64,000 bases of DNA from Neospora caninum Liverpool (lineage: Eukaryota > Apicomplexa > Conoidasida > Eucoccidiorida > Sarcocystidae). Numbering within the stretch: the first letter of the stretch is position 1; each line of letters starts with the position of its first letter. Under the pieces are notes generated by a model that saw nothing but the letters and a program-made list of their open reading frames with translations, was not told the DNA's origin and ran no database searches. The stretch covers positions 1,240,001 to 1,304,000 of the forward strand of contig NC_018396.1 in the NCBI RefSeq assembly GCF_000208865.1. The letters are read 5' to 3'. This document shows, one piece after another, positions 34,501 through 46,200 of this stretch. The position numbers and the translations under genes were made by a program.

Positions 34501-36611
34501 CGGTGCCGTGGAACTGGGCAAGAGACCGCTCGCGCGCAGTCATCTCGCGAGAGACACTTGGGCCTTCTCCCGCAAAGGGAGAGGACGGCGCGCCGGAGAG
34601 CGGGTGCGATTGGCTGTGAGAGGCTCGGGAGCTCAGGACACTCGCGGCGCTGCTGTGCCACGGGATTCCCTGCGGGAACAGGCGCGGCGTGGCTGGGAAA
34701 AAAGACAGAGAGCCCCGGGAGAGAACGCACAGGCAAGGAACAGAAATGGGTTCGAGACTCGAGGGACTGGAATGGAACGCTGCAACAAACAGACCGCATG
34801 CGCAGTCACGACGCGGCAAGAGGAAGACAAAGAGCGTGGCCGTCCAGGAAAGTCGACATGCACAGGAGCAGGAGAAAAGCTAAGGAAAGCACAGATCCCT
34901 CGCATGGAGGAGGAAACACAGGAGGCAGAAACATGAACGGAGAAGGAAGAGGAGCAGAACGGAGAAGACTATTTCCCGCTGAAGAGGGAACCCTTGCTGT
35001 GAGTTGTGTTTCTTCTTTCGTACGTTGTTGAGAAGGCCGAAATTCGTCGCCTGTTCCGGGGCCGTCGTGCATGCGTCGGCGAGTCATTTGGTTGAGGGGA
35101 TAGGGCAGCTCCTCGTTCTTCGAGCGGCCTCGGCCGCGCTCGAGAATCTCCTCGGGCTCCTCGCCCCACAGGGCCTGTCTGCTTGTCCCCCGCAGAGACG
35201 CGATCGCAGCGGCCTTGACTGCGGCGCTGGTGGCCTCCGACACGGGTAGGACATTGCCAGTGCTTCTCAAGGCTTCGATTTGTTTCACGCGGGTGTTTCG
35301 CTCGTCGCGTTTCGGGGAAAAGGGAGACATGTGGGAAGCGACAGAGGGAGCGCACGAGTAGGCGGAAGGCGAAACAGGAGACCCGCGTCGCAGCTCATCG
35401 CAGACGGAGCATGTCGTGCACGAACGCGCTCGTTCCGATGCCTCGTCTCTTCCGCTTCCAGGAGGAATGCCCGCGGGAGCTGGAAACTGGGGGAAAGCGG
35501 AAGGCGAGTAAGAACCACGCGACGCGGTGTCTGTGTCGCAGTAATCTGGAAGAGAGAGAGGTGGAGGTACAAGTCTGGAAGGCGTCGCCCCCGTTCCCAG
35601 GCGCGCCGCAGGCGTGTTTCCCTGGAGTGTACGTACACCTGGAGAGGCCACATCGGGACGACGCGCCGGCGACGACCCGCCCGAGGCTGTCACACGGCTA
35701 CACACAGACTGAGCGTAGCCGTCGTCTCCACCCTGGTGTGCTCGCCACTGTCTTTTTTCGTCGAGTGTGCGACTCGCGTCTTCGAGTCTTTTTCCCTCTT
35801 CTTCGCTGTCACGCAGCCCCTCAGCGTCTCTTCTCGGGCCATCGGAGCTGACGCCTGCGGGCGCTCGACTCTCGTCCGAGTGCACCTCGGTCTTGTGACA
35901 GTCTAAGGAATTCCCGTTACCCGAGCTCCATGCCTCAGTCGTCGAAGTCGTCTTGGAGAGGACACTGCTGCGTTCCATGTCTTGCCGCGCTCTTCTTTCG
36001 AATTTCTCTCCACGCTGCTCCTCACAGGGCTCGAATCTACCTTTCCCTCGAACGTTGCCCGTGATCGAGGTAACGGGAGTCTCTCCTTCGTCCTCGCCGA
36101 ACAAATTGTGGTGCGCTTGCTGTCTGCGTCGGTAGAGCGAGGCACACGCTGAAGGGTCGTCGGCGAGACCGGCTTCCTGGCACTCTCTTCCGGTGTATCG
36201 ACTCCCGCCAGCGCCTGCAGCGTCGTGGCGACCGGAAAGCAGTCGGTTTGACGGCGAAGAAACTTCTGCGTCCGCGTGGTTCAGCCTTTTGCTGCGCCAG
36301 GTTTCGCCCTCGCGCCCGTCCGTGGTGCGGGAGGCAGGGTAACCGGAGCAGCCACCGAGTAGAGACGCCACGGATTCAGTCTTTTCAACTCGACGTCCAT
36401 ACGCAGACGCCAGAGAGCCTGGCCACCCCGCAAGAGGCGCGGTCCGACCGTTTTCTCCACAGGTCGAGGGCGAGACAGGAATGGGAAACCCCTCCTTTCC
36501 ACAGTACGCCTCGCGAGTCGACGCAGGTGCGACAGATTCTTCCTCGTAATCCGTGGGAAGACGAGATGAGGGCGGCTGGCGGCCTGAGGAACTCGTGGCC
36601 AGTGTCGCCAT
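31502..36611 (-). CDS. Large disordered protein with C-terminal RRM-like fold
   Basis: Minus-strand exons: 36611-34992, 34669-34406, 34055-33865, 33724-33686, 33115-33022, 32745-32578, 32383-32115 and 31634-31502; 925 aa. I do not recognise the family. Seen: ~620 residues rich in Ser, Arg, Gly and Glu; then basic/helical segments such as ERRRELQRENPWYSDMF and RTQLLESKTAYERFVNAMQ; then a C-terminal unit (about 793-915) with strand VVELDLFGI, helix TEERIREICAAG, strand VMKVTLARD, strand KGTGKVTLRC, helix DEEEVLRRLYAANI and strand RVKQVTV. That order is the beta-alpha-beta-beta-alpha-beta of an RRM, but the RNP1 and RNP2 positions lack the usual aromatics, so RNA or protein binding is only inferred. 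Start: ATGG in good context at 36611; an in-frame ATG at 36842 would add 77 residues. Weak point: the exon 1 donor at 34992 (AGG|GTTCCC) keeps frame, while the better-looking GTACGA after 35024 does not. Confidence 0.75.
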
Positions 36612-39600
36612 GGTTGCCTCGGACCCTTCTGAAAAGAGCTGCGCGACGCGGGACCAGGGAACTGTGCGAGGCAACACTGGACGAGACGACACGCAGCCAA
36701 ATGTTCTCAGGAGGCGTCCGGAAAGAACGGCAAGAAACCTTGAGAAACTTGTGGAACGGTCTGAAGTTTCACGGACAGAAATATTTGTGGCGCGTCCATG
36801 CAACGATGATGGAGATACGATGCCTATGTGATCCTGAAACATCCACAGACTGACACATGCGGATGTACACCCGCAGACGTGTGGATGTTCGGTACCTATG
36901 TACGTGTATGGTGGCGATTCTAGGCGATTCGTCCTCGAGTGGAAATCGAATTGCGGAGGAGAGGGACTGGGCGGAAACGAACAAAGGGTTGGAAGTGATG
37001 GGTTCAGATAGCCAGTCTTTTCGGGGGGAAAGGGACGGAAACTGCGACAAGTTGGCTCGACGGCAGGGGGTTACCACCGGTTTCTGTTCCCAACACGTAA
37101 CAAACTCGACCAGGAAAACCGCGAAAAACACCTGCTTCCGTATCACACACAAAAAGATTTGCTCAAGTCTCTATGACACCGGTGGAAAAATATGCAAGGG
37201 TGACAAGACGCAGTCGCACATGGGCTAGCGAGCGAGTCGCGACTCCGAGTTCGTCTAGTGTTCACAGGTCTCCCGGACCAGAACGAAACGCAGCGTAGAC
37301 AGAAAGGAGGCTATATAAGAGTCTGGATTCCACATCTTTTTGAAAACGGACCAAGCGCCAAGGGGAAAGGGCGACGTCGACGTCCACCGAGAGAGTCTGC
37401 GAACGGCCACGCTGTGCGAAAGGACGCGACAGGACACCGGGGAACAGGGATGCAGAGTAGACGGTTTCGCGTCGTCCGCACAAGAGCTAGTTGTGCAGAG
37501 GTGTAACGCGTGGCGGAGAGGTTGCGAGAACACCGACAATCACTTGTTTTCCCTGCTCCCAGCGAACAAGAAACCACACACGATATTGGGAAAAAACAGG
37601 TAAAAGCACTACCTGACTCCTCTCGTCCGCAAACGCTCGGTAGTCGGCGTGTGTGGAGAGTGAGATGAAGTGGGGTCGAACTTGTCGGGGTGGCTGCGCC
37701 TGTTACGCGGCTAGCAAAACCGCTGTCTCTGCTCGGGCTCTCGCCCCGTACGCAGCGAATGCGAACAAGCCTTGCGTGTAAACCGACAGAGAGTTCTTCA
37801 GCGAACCTCAAAGAAACCAAATGTCGTACCTCGGCTTTCTGGGCAACAGTGGGGTTTGGTCGGACAAACCCGAAACACCGAGTCGCCGGGGCAGAAAGAC
37901 GCGGAACAATGAAGGCAGGAACGCGTGGGGCAAACAAAAAAAAGCTAGCACCCTTCAAGAGTCGACGAAGAAATCATCAGGAACACCAGAAACCCCTGCG
38001 TACAGAAGTTGCAGGCTCGCGCGTGGCCCCGGCCAAAGGGTTTTAAGAGGCCGGGGATAGGAGCGTAGCGATACTCCTCACGCAACCGACCTTTGTGTGT
38101 GTCAGCGCCGACACGGGAGCTGTGCAAGTCGGGGCACATGTGCTGTACCGTGTGCGACTTCGCACTGCTTGTGGCGCTATGAGAACAGCACGATCGTACC
38201 GCTTCCTCAAGGGACAGCAAAAAGAGACGGAGGGTGTAGAAGCACAAGAACACACGTCACACGTCCGGCACAAGGCCAGCGAAAGAGGCGTGGGCCCCTT
38301 GAGAAACCTGAAACGGAACACCCTGTCCTGGCGCTTTTTCCCGCAGTTGGCACGTACGTGGGGAGTACTTGCTACACACATATTCACTGATCCGAATCTT
38401 CAATACTTCGGCGAACCGCCGAGTGCTACCACGAGGGAAGAGAGACAGCAGAATACGAGAAGCAGGAAACTAGACGCTCGCATCGTCCGCTCGTTGGGGG
38501 CTTTTAAACAACGGACACATAAAGTTCGAGAACACGCAACGGCGAAGGGTTGTGTCAGTTTCTCGATTGTCGGATAGTGAAGGAGTTCATGTTATTTTCT
38601 TCCACAGGTCGATCTCGGTGGAGAATTCCTCATGTCACCTGCAGTAAGCGAGGTGGAGTAGAAAGAGCCTGCACGTGGACACGGCAGATAACGGATATCG
38701 CTTCCTTGGCACCGTTCCGCGTTTGAGCGAAGCCGAGTCGTCCTGCGGAAGAAGTGGCCAACGGTCTCCCCTGTTGTTGCTTCTCACTTCCGTTCTGAAA
38801 GACAGAGCAGCAATTAAATTCTCCCTCCCCAGAATCCGAAATGCTCATGGTTCTTCAGGCGAGTGAGCGTCCAACAGGCAGACGTTTTTTCGTACCTTCG
38901 GACGAAATCTACGCCAGTTGAACCGAAGAATAAAGACTGGGAGCACAGACCAGAAAGGACCAAAGGAATGCTGGAGGTTGACTCTCTCCCGAAGAGCAGA
39001 CGGGTTGCAAAACGGGGCAAACTGGTCAGAGAGAGGCAACAGGTTTCTTCCGTGCAGGAACGGCAGTGGCAAATCGAATTCTTTTTTTTCTCGTTCGATC
39101 TCGCACAGAATGGGAAGAGGACCGACGCCGAGAGGCCCCCGTACACGTCGTACCAGTAAGTACAAGTAGGCCATTGCCACATCCACTATTGTTAATATAA
39201 ATAGATAAACCTAAGTATTTCGTACAGACAAACATCAGGGGGGAGACTACCAAAGTGAACATGATATTCGTAAGCGAAAAGGTCAAGTTATCCTTTTCGC
39301 TGCATCGTGATGCGACACCTACGTTGTCCCCTCTAGACGCTGGGGGGTGGGGGGGGGGAAATCGGCTAGCAGGGACTCGTAACACATCGCTCTGCTCAGG
39401 CGACTGGCCCATTCGAGCCGTCTGCGTCGACTCCTCTTGGTCCATGTTCTTGACGCACGTTTTGCGCAGTCACAAAGAGCCACGATTTGGAACGTTCCAC
39501 CGCGACCCAAAGCCGAAACCCGTCGCTGACCGCTGCCATGCGCCTGCGTTTTGAAACCTTTTTTCCCGACTCTTCAAAACAAGAAATGAACCCTGCAGTT

Positions 39601-39998
39601 CCCTGCGTTCACGTAGTGTCCTCTCTAATGCAAACGACTGTGATCTACGGCAGAGAAAAGGCGCTGTTTCACAGTGCTTCCGTGCCTACGCTCATTGACG
39701 GCCGACCTCACCTCTCCCTGTGGCCTCGCCGGCTACTCCCGTACGAGGGCGCGCGCGTCCGTGCGTATAGAGATGTCCACATGAACGTGGATAGATGTTT
39801 AGATGAATTTGACTGTATGTGTGTGAGATCTACTCCAAAAGCAAGCACCTCAAGTTCAGTCCAGGCGTGCCACTATCTTGTCTGTTTGCTTTGCCTATCA
39901 CCGTCCCTCTGTTCTGTTCCAACCAATCTTTCTCTTGCACAGCACACGCGATACAGACAAACGAGTTGTCTCGTACCAGCTGTGACCCGTCGCCGCCT
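36612..39998. other. 3.4-kb region between two minus-strand genes
   Basis: The left end should hold the promoter and leader of the RRM-like gene, the right end the 3' UTR of the 520-codon gene. Only scattered open frames under 165 codons are seen on either strand, with no coherent exons. A G-rich run (39342-39358) is present. The gap is longer than most others in the window, so an unrecognised gene or non-coding RNA cannot be excluded. Confidence 0.45.
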
Positions 39999-41561
39999 TC
40001 AGATGTCTCCGCTAGCCCGCTCTCTTCGCTCCCTCAGCTTCTCTCGAATTTTTCCGACATCGAGACTGAGGAATGAACTGCATTCTTCTGCGGCCTGCGC
40101 GTCTCTCTCTTTGTCCCCCCCGCCGCCCTGAGCCTCGTTCGCGAGTGCATCTGCACTTGAACACAATCTCTCCGCAGACGAGACACCAGAACTGATCAGA
40201 CGGTCCGTTGCCGCACCGCTTCTTCCTTCTACACGTCGGTCAGAAGAGGGCTCTCCAGAAGAACCGAACAGGGAAGACACAGAAGCAGACGACGCAGAGA
40301 CAGGAGGAGAAGAGACAGAGGACAAAGAGGTGAGAGGTTCGTCTTCACTTTTCTTCATCGCCGGAGGAGGCAGCTTCAGCCACGTCTTCCCTTTGACTCC
40401 GCATCCAGTCTGCCCTGAGGACTGTTTTTCTTGGTCTCTCGTGAACGTTTCGCAGGTTTCACTCGCCCGCTCGCCTTCAGACCCGAAGGAGGATGCGCCG
40501 GTCGCCCTAGGTGGTGGAAGAGAAGCGAGGCAAAACTTTTTCTTCTCCGGCGACAGAGAGAGCGAGGAATTCCGTGCACTGTGACGGTCGGGAAATGCCG
40601 CGCGCTCCCTGATCTGCCCATCCCGATCACGGTCGGCTTCGAGACAAGAGAAGGCGACGCTAGATGTGGAAGGGTTTTTCTCGATATCTCCGGGGTTTGT
40701 GACGTTCTCGCCTCGCATTGCACCGGCCACATCTTCGTGCTTTGCGTTTTCTGTGATTTCTTGGCTGCCTCGTGACCCCGCGTCGCCGCCGTCTGCTGTC
40801 TCTGAGGAGACGGGAGGAAGCCGCATTGGGCGACGGCGCAGTGACTGCGCACAGCAGTCTCCGTCACTGCTTTCCTGTTGACCTCTGTTTCGGTCCTGCT
40901 CTGTTGAATAGCCCGAAGAAGGCCTCCTCACGCCTTCCCCCCTCGTTCCCTCCTCATGGCCGTCGACGGCTCTTGCCGATTGCTCCGCTCTCCGGTCTCC
41001 TCCCCCTTTGCTCACTTCTTCCGGGCTGTGTCCCTCCTTTTCTCTCGCGCCCTCCTCTTGCTGTTCTTCCGGTTCTGCGGAAACCAGCCTCTCAGGTCTG
41101 GTCTTGCACGGCATCTCCAGGTCAGGATATTTCGCCTTCATCTCGCCGTTGAGCGAGGCCCACGGATCGGCGAGACACCTAGGAGGAACGAGGGGAGTCG
41201 AGAAGGAAGCCAATCGCGGTCCCCTTGCTCTGCCTCTCCGTTCCCGCTCGCGTCCTCGAACTGCATGCATGCGCGGATGGGGCGGGCGCCAGCCTCCGGC
41301 AGAAGACGAGGAAGACAAACAGACAGCAGAGCCTGAAAAAGCAGACGAACCGGCGCCCGAGAGGAAGAAGGGGGGAGGTTGGCAGCCTCTTGGGCCAGAG
41401 GAAGGACAGGGCGCATGACACGGAGGGGCGGGCGGGGCTGGCGCATGCGCCGAAGAAAAGGCAGCGGGACAATAAGAAGGGTACGAAGGTCGGAACTGCC
41501 TTCCGCTTCCCCTCCCGTCGGCCTGCCTCCCCTGAGGCGGCCGCCTTGAGAAAGCCGACAT
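39999..41561 (-). CDS. 520-aa low-complexity protein with RG-rich N-terminus and DPWxxL motif
   Basis: A single uninterrupted 520-codon frame. Not firmly recognised. Seen: N-terminal ~115 residues rich in Pro, Ser, Arg and Gly (GRQADGRGSGRQ, RGRERERRGRARG), then FSTPLVPPRCLADPWASLNG (about 120-139), then a long acidic/Ser-rich region (Glu, Asp, Gly) and a short basic helix KIREKLRERRERASGDI at the C-terminus. The layout of an RG/Pro-rich N-terminus followed by a short ...DPWxxL motif recalls MPLKIP/TTDN1, whose conserved C-terminal motif is MLEDPWAGL, but here the motif is internal and the match is short, so this is a weak suggestion. It is divergent from the Virilizer-like gene, 1.7 kb away. 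Coding is supported by length and context only; extra exons are possible. Confidence 0.6.
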   Translation of the reverse strand: MSAFSRRPPQGRQADGRGSGRQFRPSYPSYCPAAFSSAHAPAPPAPPCHAPCPSSGPRGCQPPPFFLSGAGSSAFSGSAVCLSSSSSAGGWRPPHPRMHAVRGRERERRGRARGPRLASFSTPLVPPRCLADPWASLNGEMKAKYPDLEMPCKTRPERLVSAEPEEQQEEGAREKEGHSPEEVSKGGGDRRAEQSARAVDGHEEGTRGEGVRRPSSGYSTEQDRNRGQQESSDGDCCAQSLRRRPMRLPPVSSETADGGDAGSRGSQEITENAKHEDVAGAMRGENVTNPGDIEKNPSTSSVAFSCLEADRDRDGQIRERAAFPDRHSARNSSLSLSPEKKKFCLASLPPPRATGASSFGSEGERASETCETFTRDQEKQSSGQTGCGVKGKTWLKLPPPAMKKSEDEPLTSLSSVSSPPVSASSASVSSLFGSSGEPSSDRRVEGRSGAATDRLISSGVSSAERLCSSADALANEAQGGGGDKERDAQAAEECSSFLSLDVGKIREKLRERRERASGDI

Positions 41562-43258
41562 TGCTCTCTTTGCGTCCCGTCCCGTTCACCAGGGTAACGG
41601 TTTGGAGAGGAAGAAGCGACTGAAACTTGGAGAAAGGAATACACGCTGGAGACGCACAAACGTGGCCTCTGAATGAGGTGTACAGACGCGCAGATCACTG
41701 TGTGGATGCGTCCTATCTGGCATGAAACGAAGATAGGCACTAGAGAAAGACAGATGTTGCAGTTTTCTTCCCGTACCGACACGTTGTGGACAGCCGAAGC
41801 CAAACAATGGCATGTAGATTATAGCCGCGACTGGAGAACACACTGCAACGGTGAGCAAACCGGCGAAAGAAAGTCGAACACGTCGCGTTTCCCTATTCAG
41901 TGGACGACCAGGAGCCTCACACGACGGTCCGAAGCCGACACTCGGGCGCTCCGTTCGCTGCGTGACTGTACCACGAAAACCAGACGAGGAAGGACACTAC
42001 GGATGAAGACACGTACCTCGAATCGCCGCGTCGGCGCACCTTCTTGCGCTTTTCCCCGTGTGCGGTCGGTTTGGACCACGGAAGACTGGCCACGAGAGCT
42101 TACATGATAAAGGTGTACATATACTGGCGTGTGTCAAGATACACTGCAGGTCGCTGGAAAAACGTCCGGCTCGCAGCAGAGGAATCCCGGAGACCTTTTC
42201 TCGGGCCGCAAGAGCTGGAAACCTGAGCTGCGTTTTTCTTTTTCTCAGTCGCCGCTTCGAATCGGCAGCAAAAAAAGGACGGGAAGTGGAGAGAGAGACA
42301 CAAAGAGGTTTGCTTTCCAGCTACAGAAAGGACGAGAAGTATCGGAAGACCGACGACTACGCGTGGGGTGTTTTCTCCCGGGGCCACATCGGGTGCTCTC
42401 TCTCGCTGTGCCATTTCGTGGTGCATGCACGAGGCAAATGTTCCAGTTTTCTTCCTCTTTCTCTCCTCGTCCCTTTTCTTGTGTGTTGCGTTTTCCCCTG
42501 TATCTCACCGTCGTTACTATCTGCATCACGTACCGCTATCTGTCCGCCTCGGAGATCTCTGGTGTTTTCCCTTCGTCTCAATCTGTCCCTTCTTCCTTTC
42601 GCGTTGTGCGCCGTCAATCGCTCCCTCTTCTTTTCCGAAAGACAAAAAACATATGTAGGGTCCAGCCTCGCGATTTTTCTTCACCGTCCCACGGTCTTAT
42701 TTCTCTCGTCAACTCTCTGTCTGATTTTGTTCTCCCGTTTCCCCAAAACCCGCCGCCGCCCTCGCCCCTGCACGCATCGCAGCTTCCTGCTCTCGCTTTC
42801 TCCCTGTCTCCGGCTTTAGTTCCCCTCGTTTCGCTCCTTTCTTTTCCTCGCGGTCGTCTCGTGCCCTGAGCGGCTTGGATGAGGCCGAGAGAGTTCACTG
42901 ATGGTGTGCTAAGAAACAGGAGATCGCGTTAGTTCTTGAGACACACGACTGCCGAACCCCCAATATATATCGGTTCGAAGGTCCGCTGCTCCTGCTTGCC
43001 CGACTTTCCTGTCTCTCTGCCTCGTCTTCTCGTTTGAACTTAGCGAAACCCACCCCTCTCTTTTCCCTCTTCTTCCCGTACTGACCCTTTCATCTCTTCC
43101 CCCTTTTCTCTCTGCCTTGGTCTGCTTTCTCGCGTGCCTTTTGAACGTTCTCCCGCCGGCGCATCCGCGTCTTTCCCTTTCTGCCTTCAACTCTTCGCGG
43201 GCTTCCGGACCTCCCGCCTTTCTCTCCCTCGGCCTGTCTCTTCCTGCCCCGGTATTCA
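41562..43258. other. Divergent promoter region with pyrimidine-rich leader
   Basis: It separates the minus-strand 520-codon gene from the plus-strand Virilizer-like gene. From about 42430 to 43250 it is strongly pyrimidine-rich (CTTTCTC runs), consistent with the leader of the plus-strand gene. Open frames here on both strands appear to be composition artefacts. Confidence 0.55.
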
Positions 43259-46200
43259 ATGCTGCAGCCCCACCCCCGCGGAACGAAGGGTGCGCAGCAA
43301 AATGCGGCGCCAGGCTTGTCAGGGTTGTCCTCGGGGGCCTTGGGCCTGTCGGGCGCAGCCGGTTTGGGCTCCACTGGGCCTTTTCTCCCACCGCCGTCCC
43401 GTCACCACAACGGCGTCTCGCACGCGTCGTCGCAACCCCACGCGGCCGCTGCCTCCTCGTCTTCTCTCCCTGCTCAGGCTGCGCACGCCCACGGAGGTCT
43501 ACGCGCCGTAGGCACAGCCGCCGCGGTCGGCCTCCCTGGCTCGGGCGGGGCGTTTGTCCCCTCGTACGCGTCTTCGCTCTACGCTGGCCACCATGCAGGG
43601 GCGGCGTCCACAGCGAAGGGCTCGCGGCACATGCATGGGCATGCAATGGGGGCCGCCAGCGTCGGGAATCACCTGGCTACGCCTCTACAGGCAGGCGCCG
43701 CCTACGCAGTTCATCCCGCCCTCGAGCTCCTGGAGCTCCAAAAAAACGCCCAGATGGCTGCAAAGCAGACAGGCGCGCCGCCCGACGCCGGCCTCGTCAT
43801 CGTCGGCGTCCACCACCTCGTCCACCCTGCTCCGGACGAAGACGCGCCGCTCGCCAGCGGCTCTCTCTCTCCGCAGCGAGACGCAGGCGAAGATTTTGTT
43901 GATGTTTTGGAGTTTCCGGACCACGCCGTCAGTCTGCGACACGTTCTGCTGCTCGGCCCCGGCGAGAAGATCCACCCGAACGTCGATTTTGAGGGCCAGT
44001 CCGACCCCGCGCCGGCAGACTGCGAGATTCGGGCCTTTGCACGCGTGCTCCCAGTCGTCTCCGAATATACGGCGACGGCGAGAAAGGGACGACCCACAGC
44101 GCAATACCGCCTGCTGCAGCCAAACGAAGCGGTCGCCGCCGAGGCCGAAGCCCGTGCGGCGCAGGCTGCCGAAGGCGCGAAACCCATCCCGTGGACTGTC
44201 CTCGAAATCGAGAGAACTGGGGCGAGAAGCGAGGCAGAAACAGACGCCGATGACGTGGCCGTGGACCAAATCATCGTCTGCGGAAAGTACCGCACTCTCT
44301 CTGTCGTCCTCTTCGGACACGTCCTGGACGGCAGCACCTCCAAGGCGTAAGAACCTCAAACCTGGTCACCAAACACCACGCCAGTCTTCACATCTCAACA
44401 TGTTGAAGTGTATAAGGACTGCCGGGACATAAACGCACTCTATCTGTATCTATCTCTCTATCGATGTATCTCTCTCTATCTGTATTTACCTAGCGAACTA
44501 TCGATCTGTCTATCTGCATCTATCTATCTGCATTCATCTGTACCTATCTACCTGTATATATCTATCTGTATCTATCTCTTTGTCTATAGCTGCCTACTTT
44601 GTATCAAAGAAATACGTCCGTGTGAAAGGCGTCATATATTTCTGTACATGGAAAGGTGTGGGTTTTTAAAGTGTAGACGTACGTGGATGTAAGGGACGAA
44701 AGCTTGCAGAAGGGTTCTTTTCGGGTTTCTGGTCAACGGCGTTTTTCGGAGCAGTCCGTCATGGGTGTCTTTGAAGATGTTCTGGGGGTGTTTGTGGAGG
44801 TCCCACCTTCATTTTCTTTTCTCCTGCCTTTTTTGCTCTGCAGCTCGTACATTGCTGACATCAACGCCCGTGTGGGTCGTCCCGCAGCGTCTCCGTCCTT
44901 TGTAGATGTGCCCGCGCCCGTCGCCGGTCTGGCTAGGCGGCCTTCGCGCCTCGCCTCTCCGCTCGCTCCCGGCGCAAGCTCCGCAGCCTTGCCCGTCCTT
45001 CTGGGCCTCCACGGGTTGCCAGGAGAGCGAGCGGTGGCGGCGGGGGCTCTGCTGAACGCGCTCGTGAAGAGCGCGCTGCTTGGGCCGATCGGCGAGAACC
45101 TCGAGGCGTGGCTCAGCGAAGCGAAGGCAGCGTCGAAGAAGGCGGACGCCCGGCGCGAAGACGCGGACTCCGGCGAGCTGGGCAGCAAAGAGAAGCGACA
45201 CGAGAAGCGGGAGGAAGACGGGCTCCACGGAGGCTGCGGCGGGGCGCCGGAGACACCTGGCACGGGAGACGCGCAGGGAGGTAGCGAGAGCCCAGTGGAG
45301 GGAACTCTCAAACGGAAGAGACAGACGGGGAGCGAGGGAGTGCAGGCGCGAGAAGAAAGAGAAGGCGCGGACGAAGCCGCCGACCCCAAAGGTAGAGGCG
45401 CGGCACCGAACTCAGACGCTGGGAACGCGTGCAGTGAGGAGGACGTCCTCATGGGTGACGGAGACGACCAGGGAGAGAGAGGACGAACTGAAGAAAAGGC
45501 AGCAGACTCTCGTCGCGCCCGAGACGAAGAGATGGACGCAGCTGATTCAGACCCGAGAGATCGAGAGAGAGATGGAGATTGCCTTTCCGTGGACCAGGAG
45601 TCGGAGATGGCGGATGCGAAAAAGGGCGAGACAAAAAGAGACGAACGTGGCCCGCGGGGGACCGAAGACGAAAAGGGGAAAGGGGCGGGGGCGAGTGCCA
45701 GCGACGCGTCTGACACGCAGCGTGCGGGAGAGTCTCCGAGCGCTCAGTCTGGGACTGTGTCCGAATCGCAGCGCGCCGACCAGAGTGGGGACGCGACCTC
45801 CAGGCTTTGCAACGAGGAGCCTTCCGACGACGGGATCGGGGCGCCGAGTGTGCGCGCCGGCACGGTTGTCTTGCAGAAGCACCGGGAAGATGGGGGAGGC
45901 TACAGCACACCACGCAACCGGTCAGGTGCGGAGACAAAACGTGGAGGCTGTCCTTGGCCTTCGTCTCTGGCTGTGGACATCCCGTCTGCGCCGTTTTGGG
46001 TGGAGTCGCTTCAGCTCGTCTCGCGTTTGTTTTCCGGATTTGTTTCGTCTCCAGACGTCCCTCTCGCTTCCGCGTTCGCGCCCGCCCTCTGCGCCGCGGG
46101 GCCCTTCTCACCGGAGCTTCTCCTCCTCCTCGCAGCCTCGTCCTGCGGGGCCTTGGAGGCGCTCGTGCTCGGCCCCAAGGCCCGAGAGGCGCGGCGGCTG

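Noticed and set aside
34102..35031. 309-codon plus-strand frame opposite the RRM-like gene
   Set aside because: It overlaps exon 2 of the minus-strand gene and a pyrimidine-rich intron; the minus strand has phase-matched splice sites.
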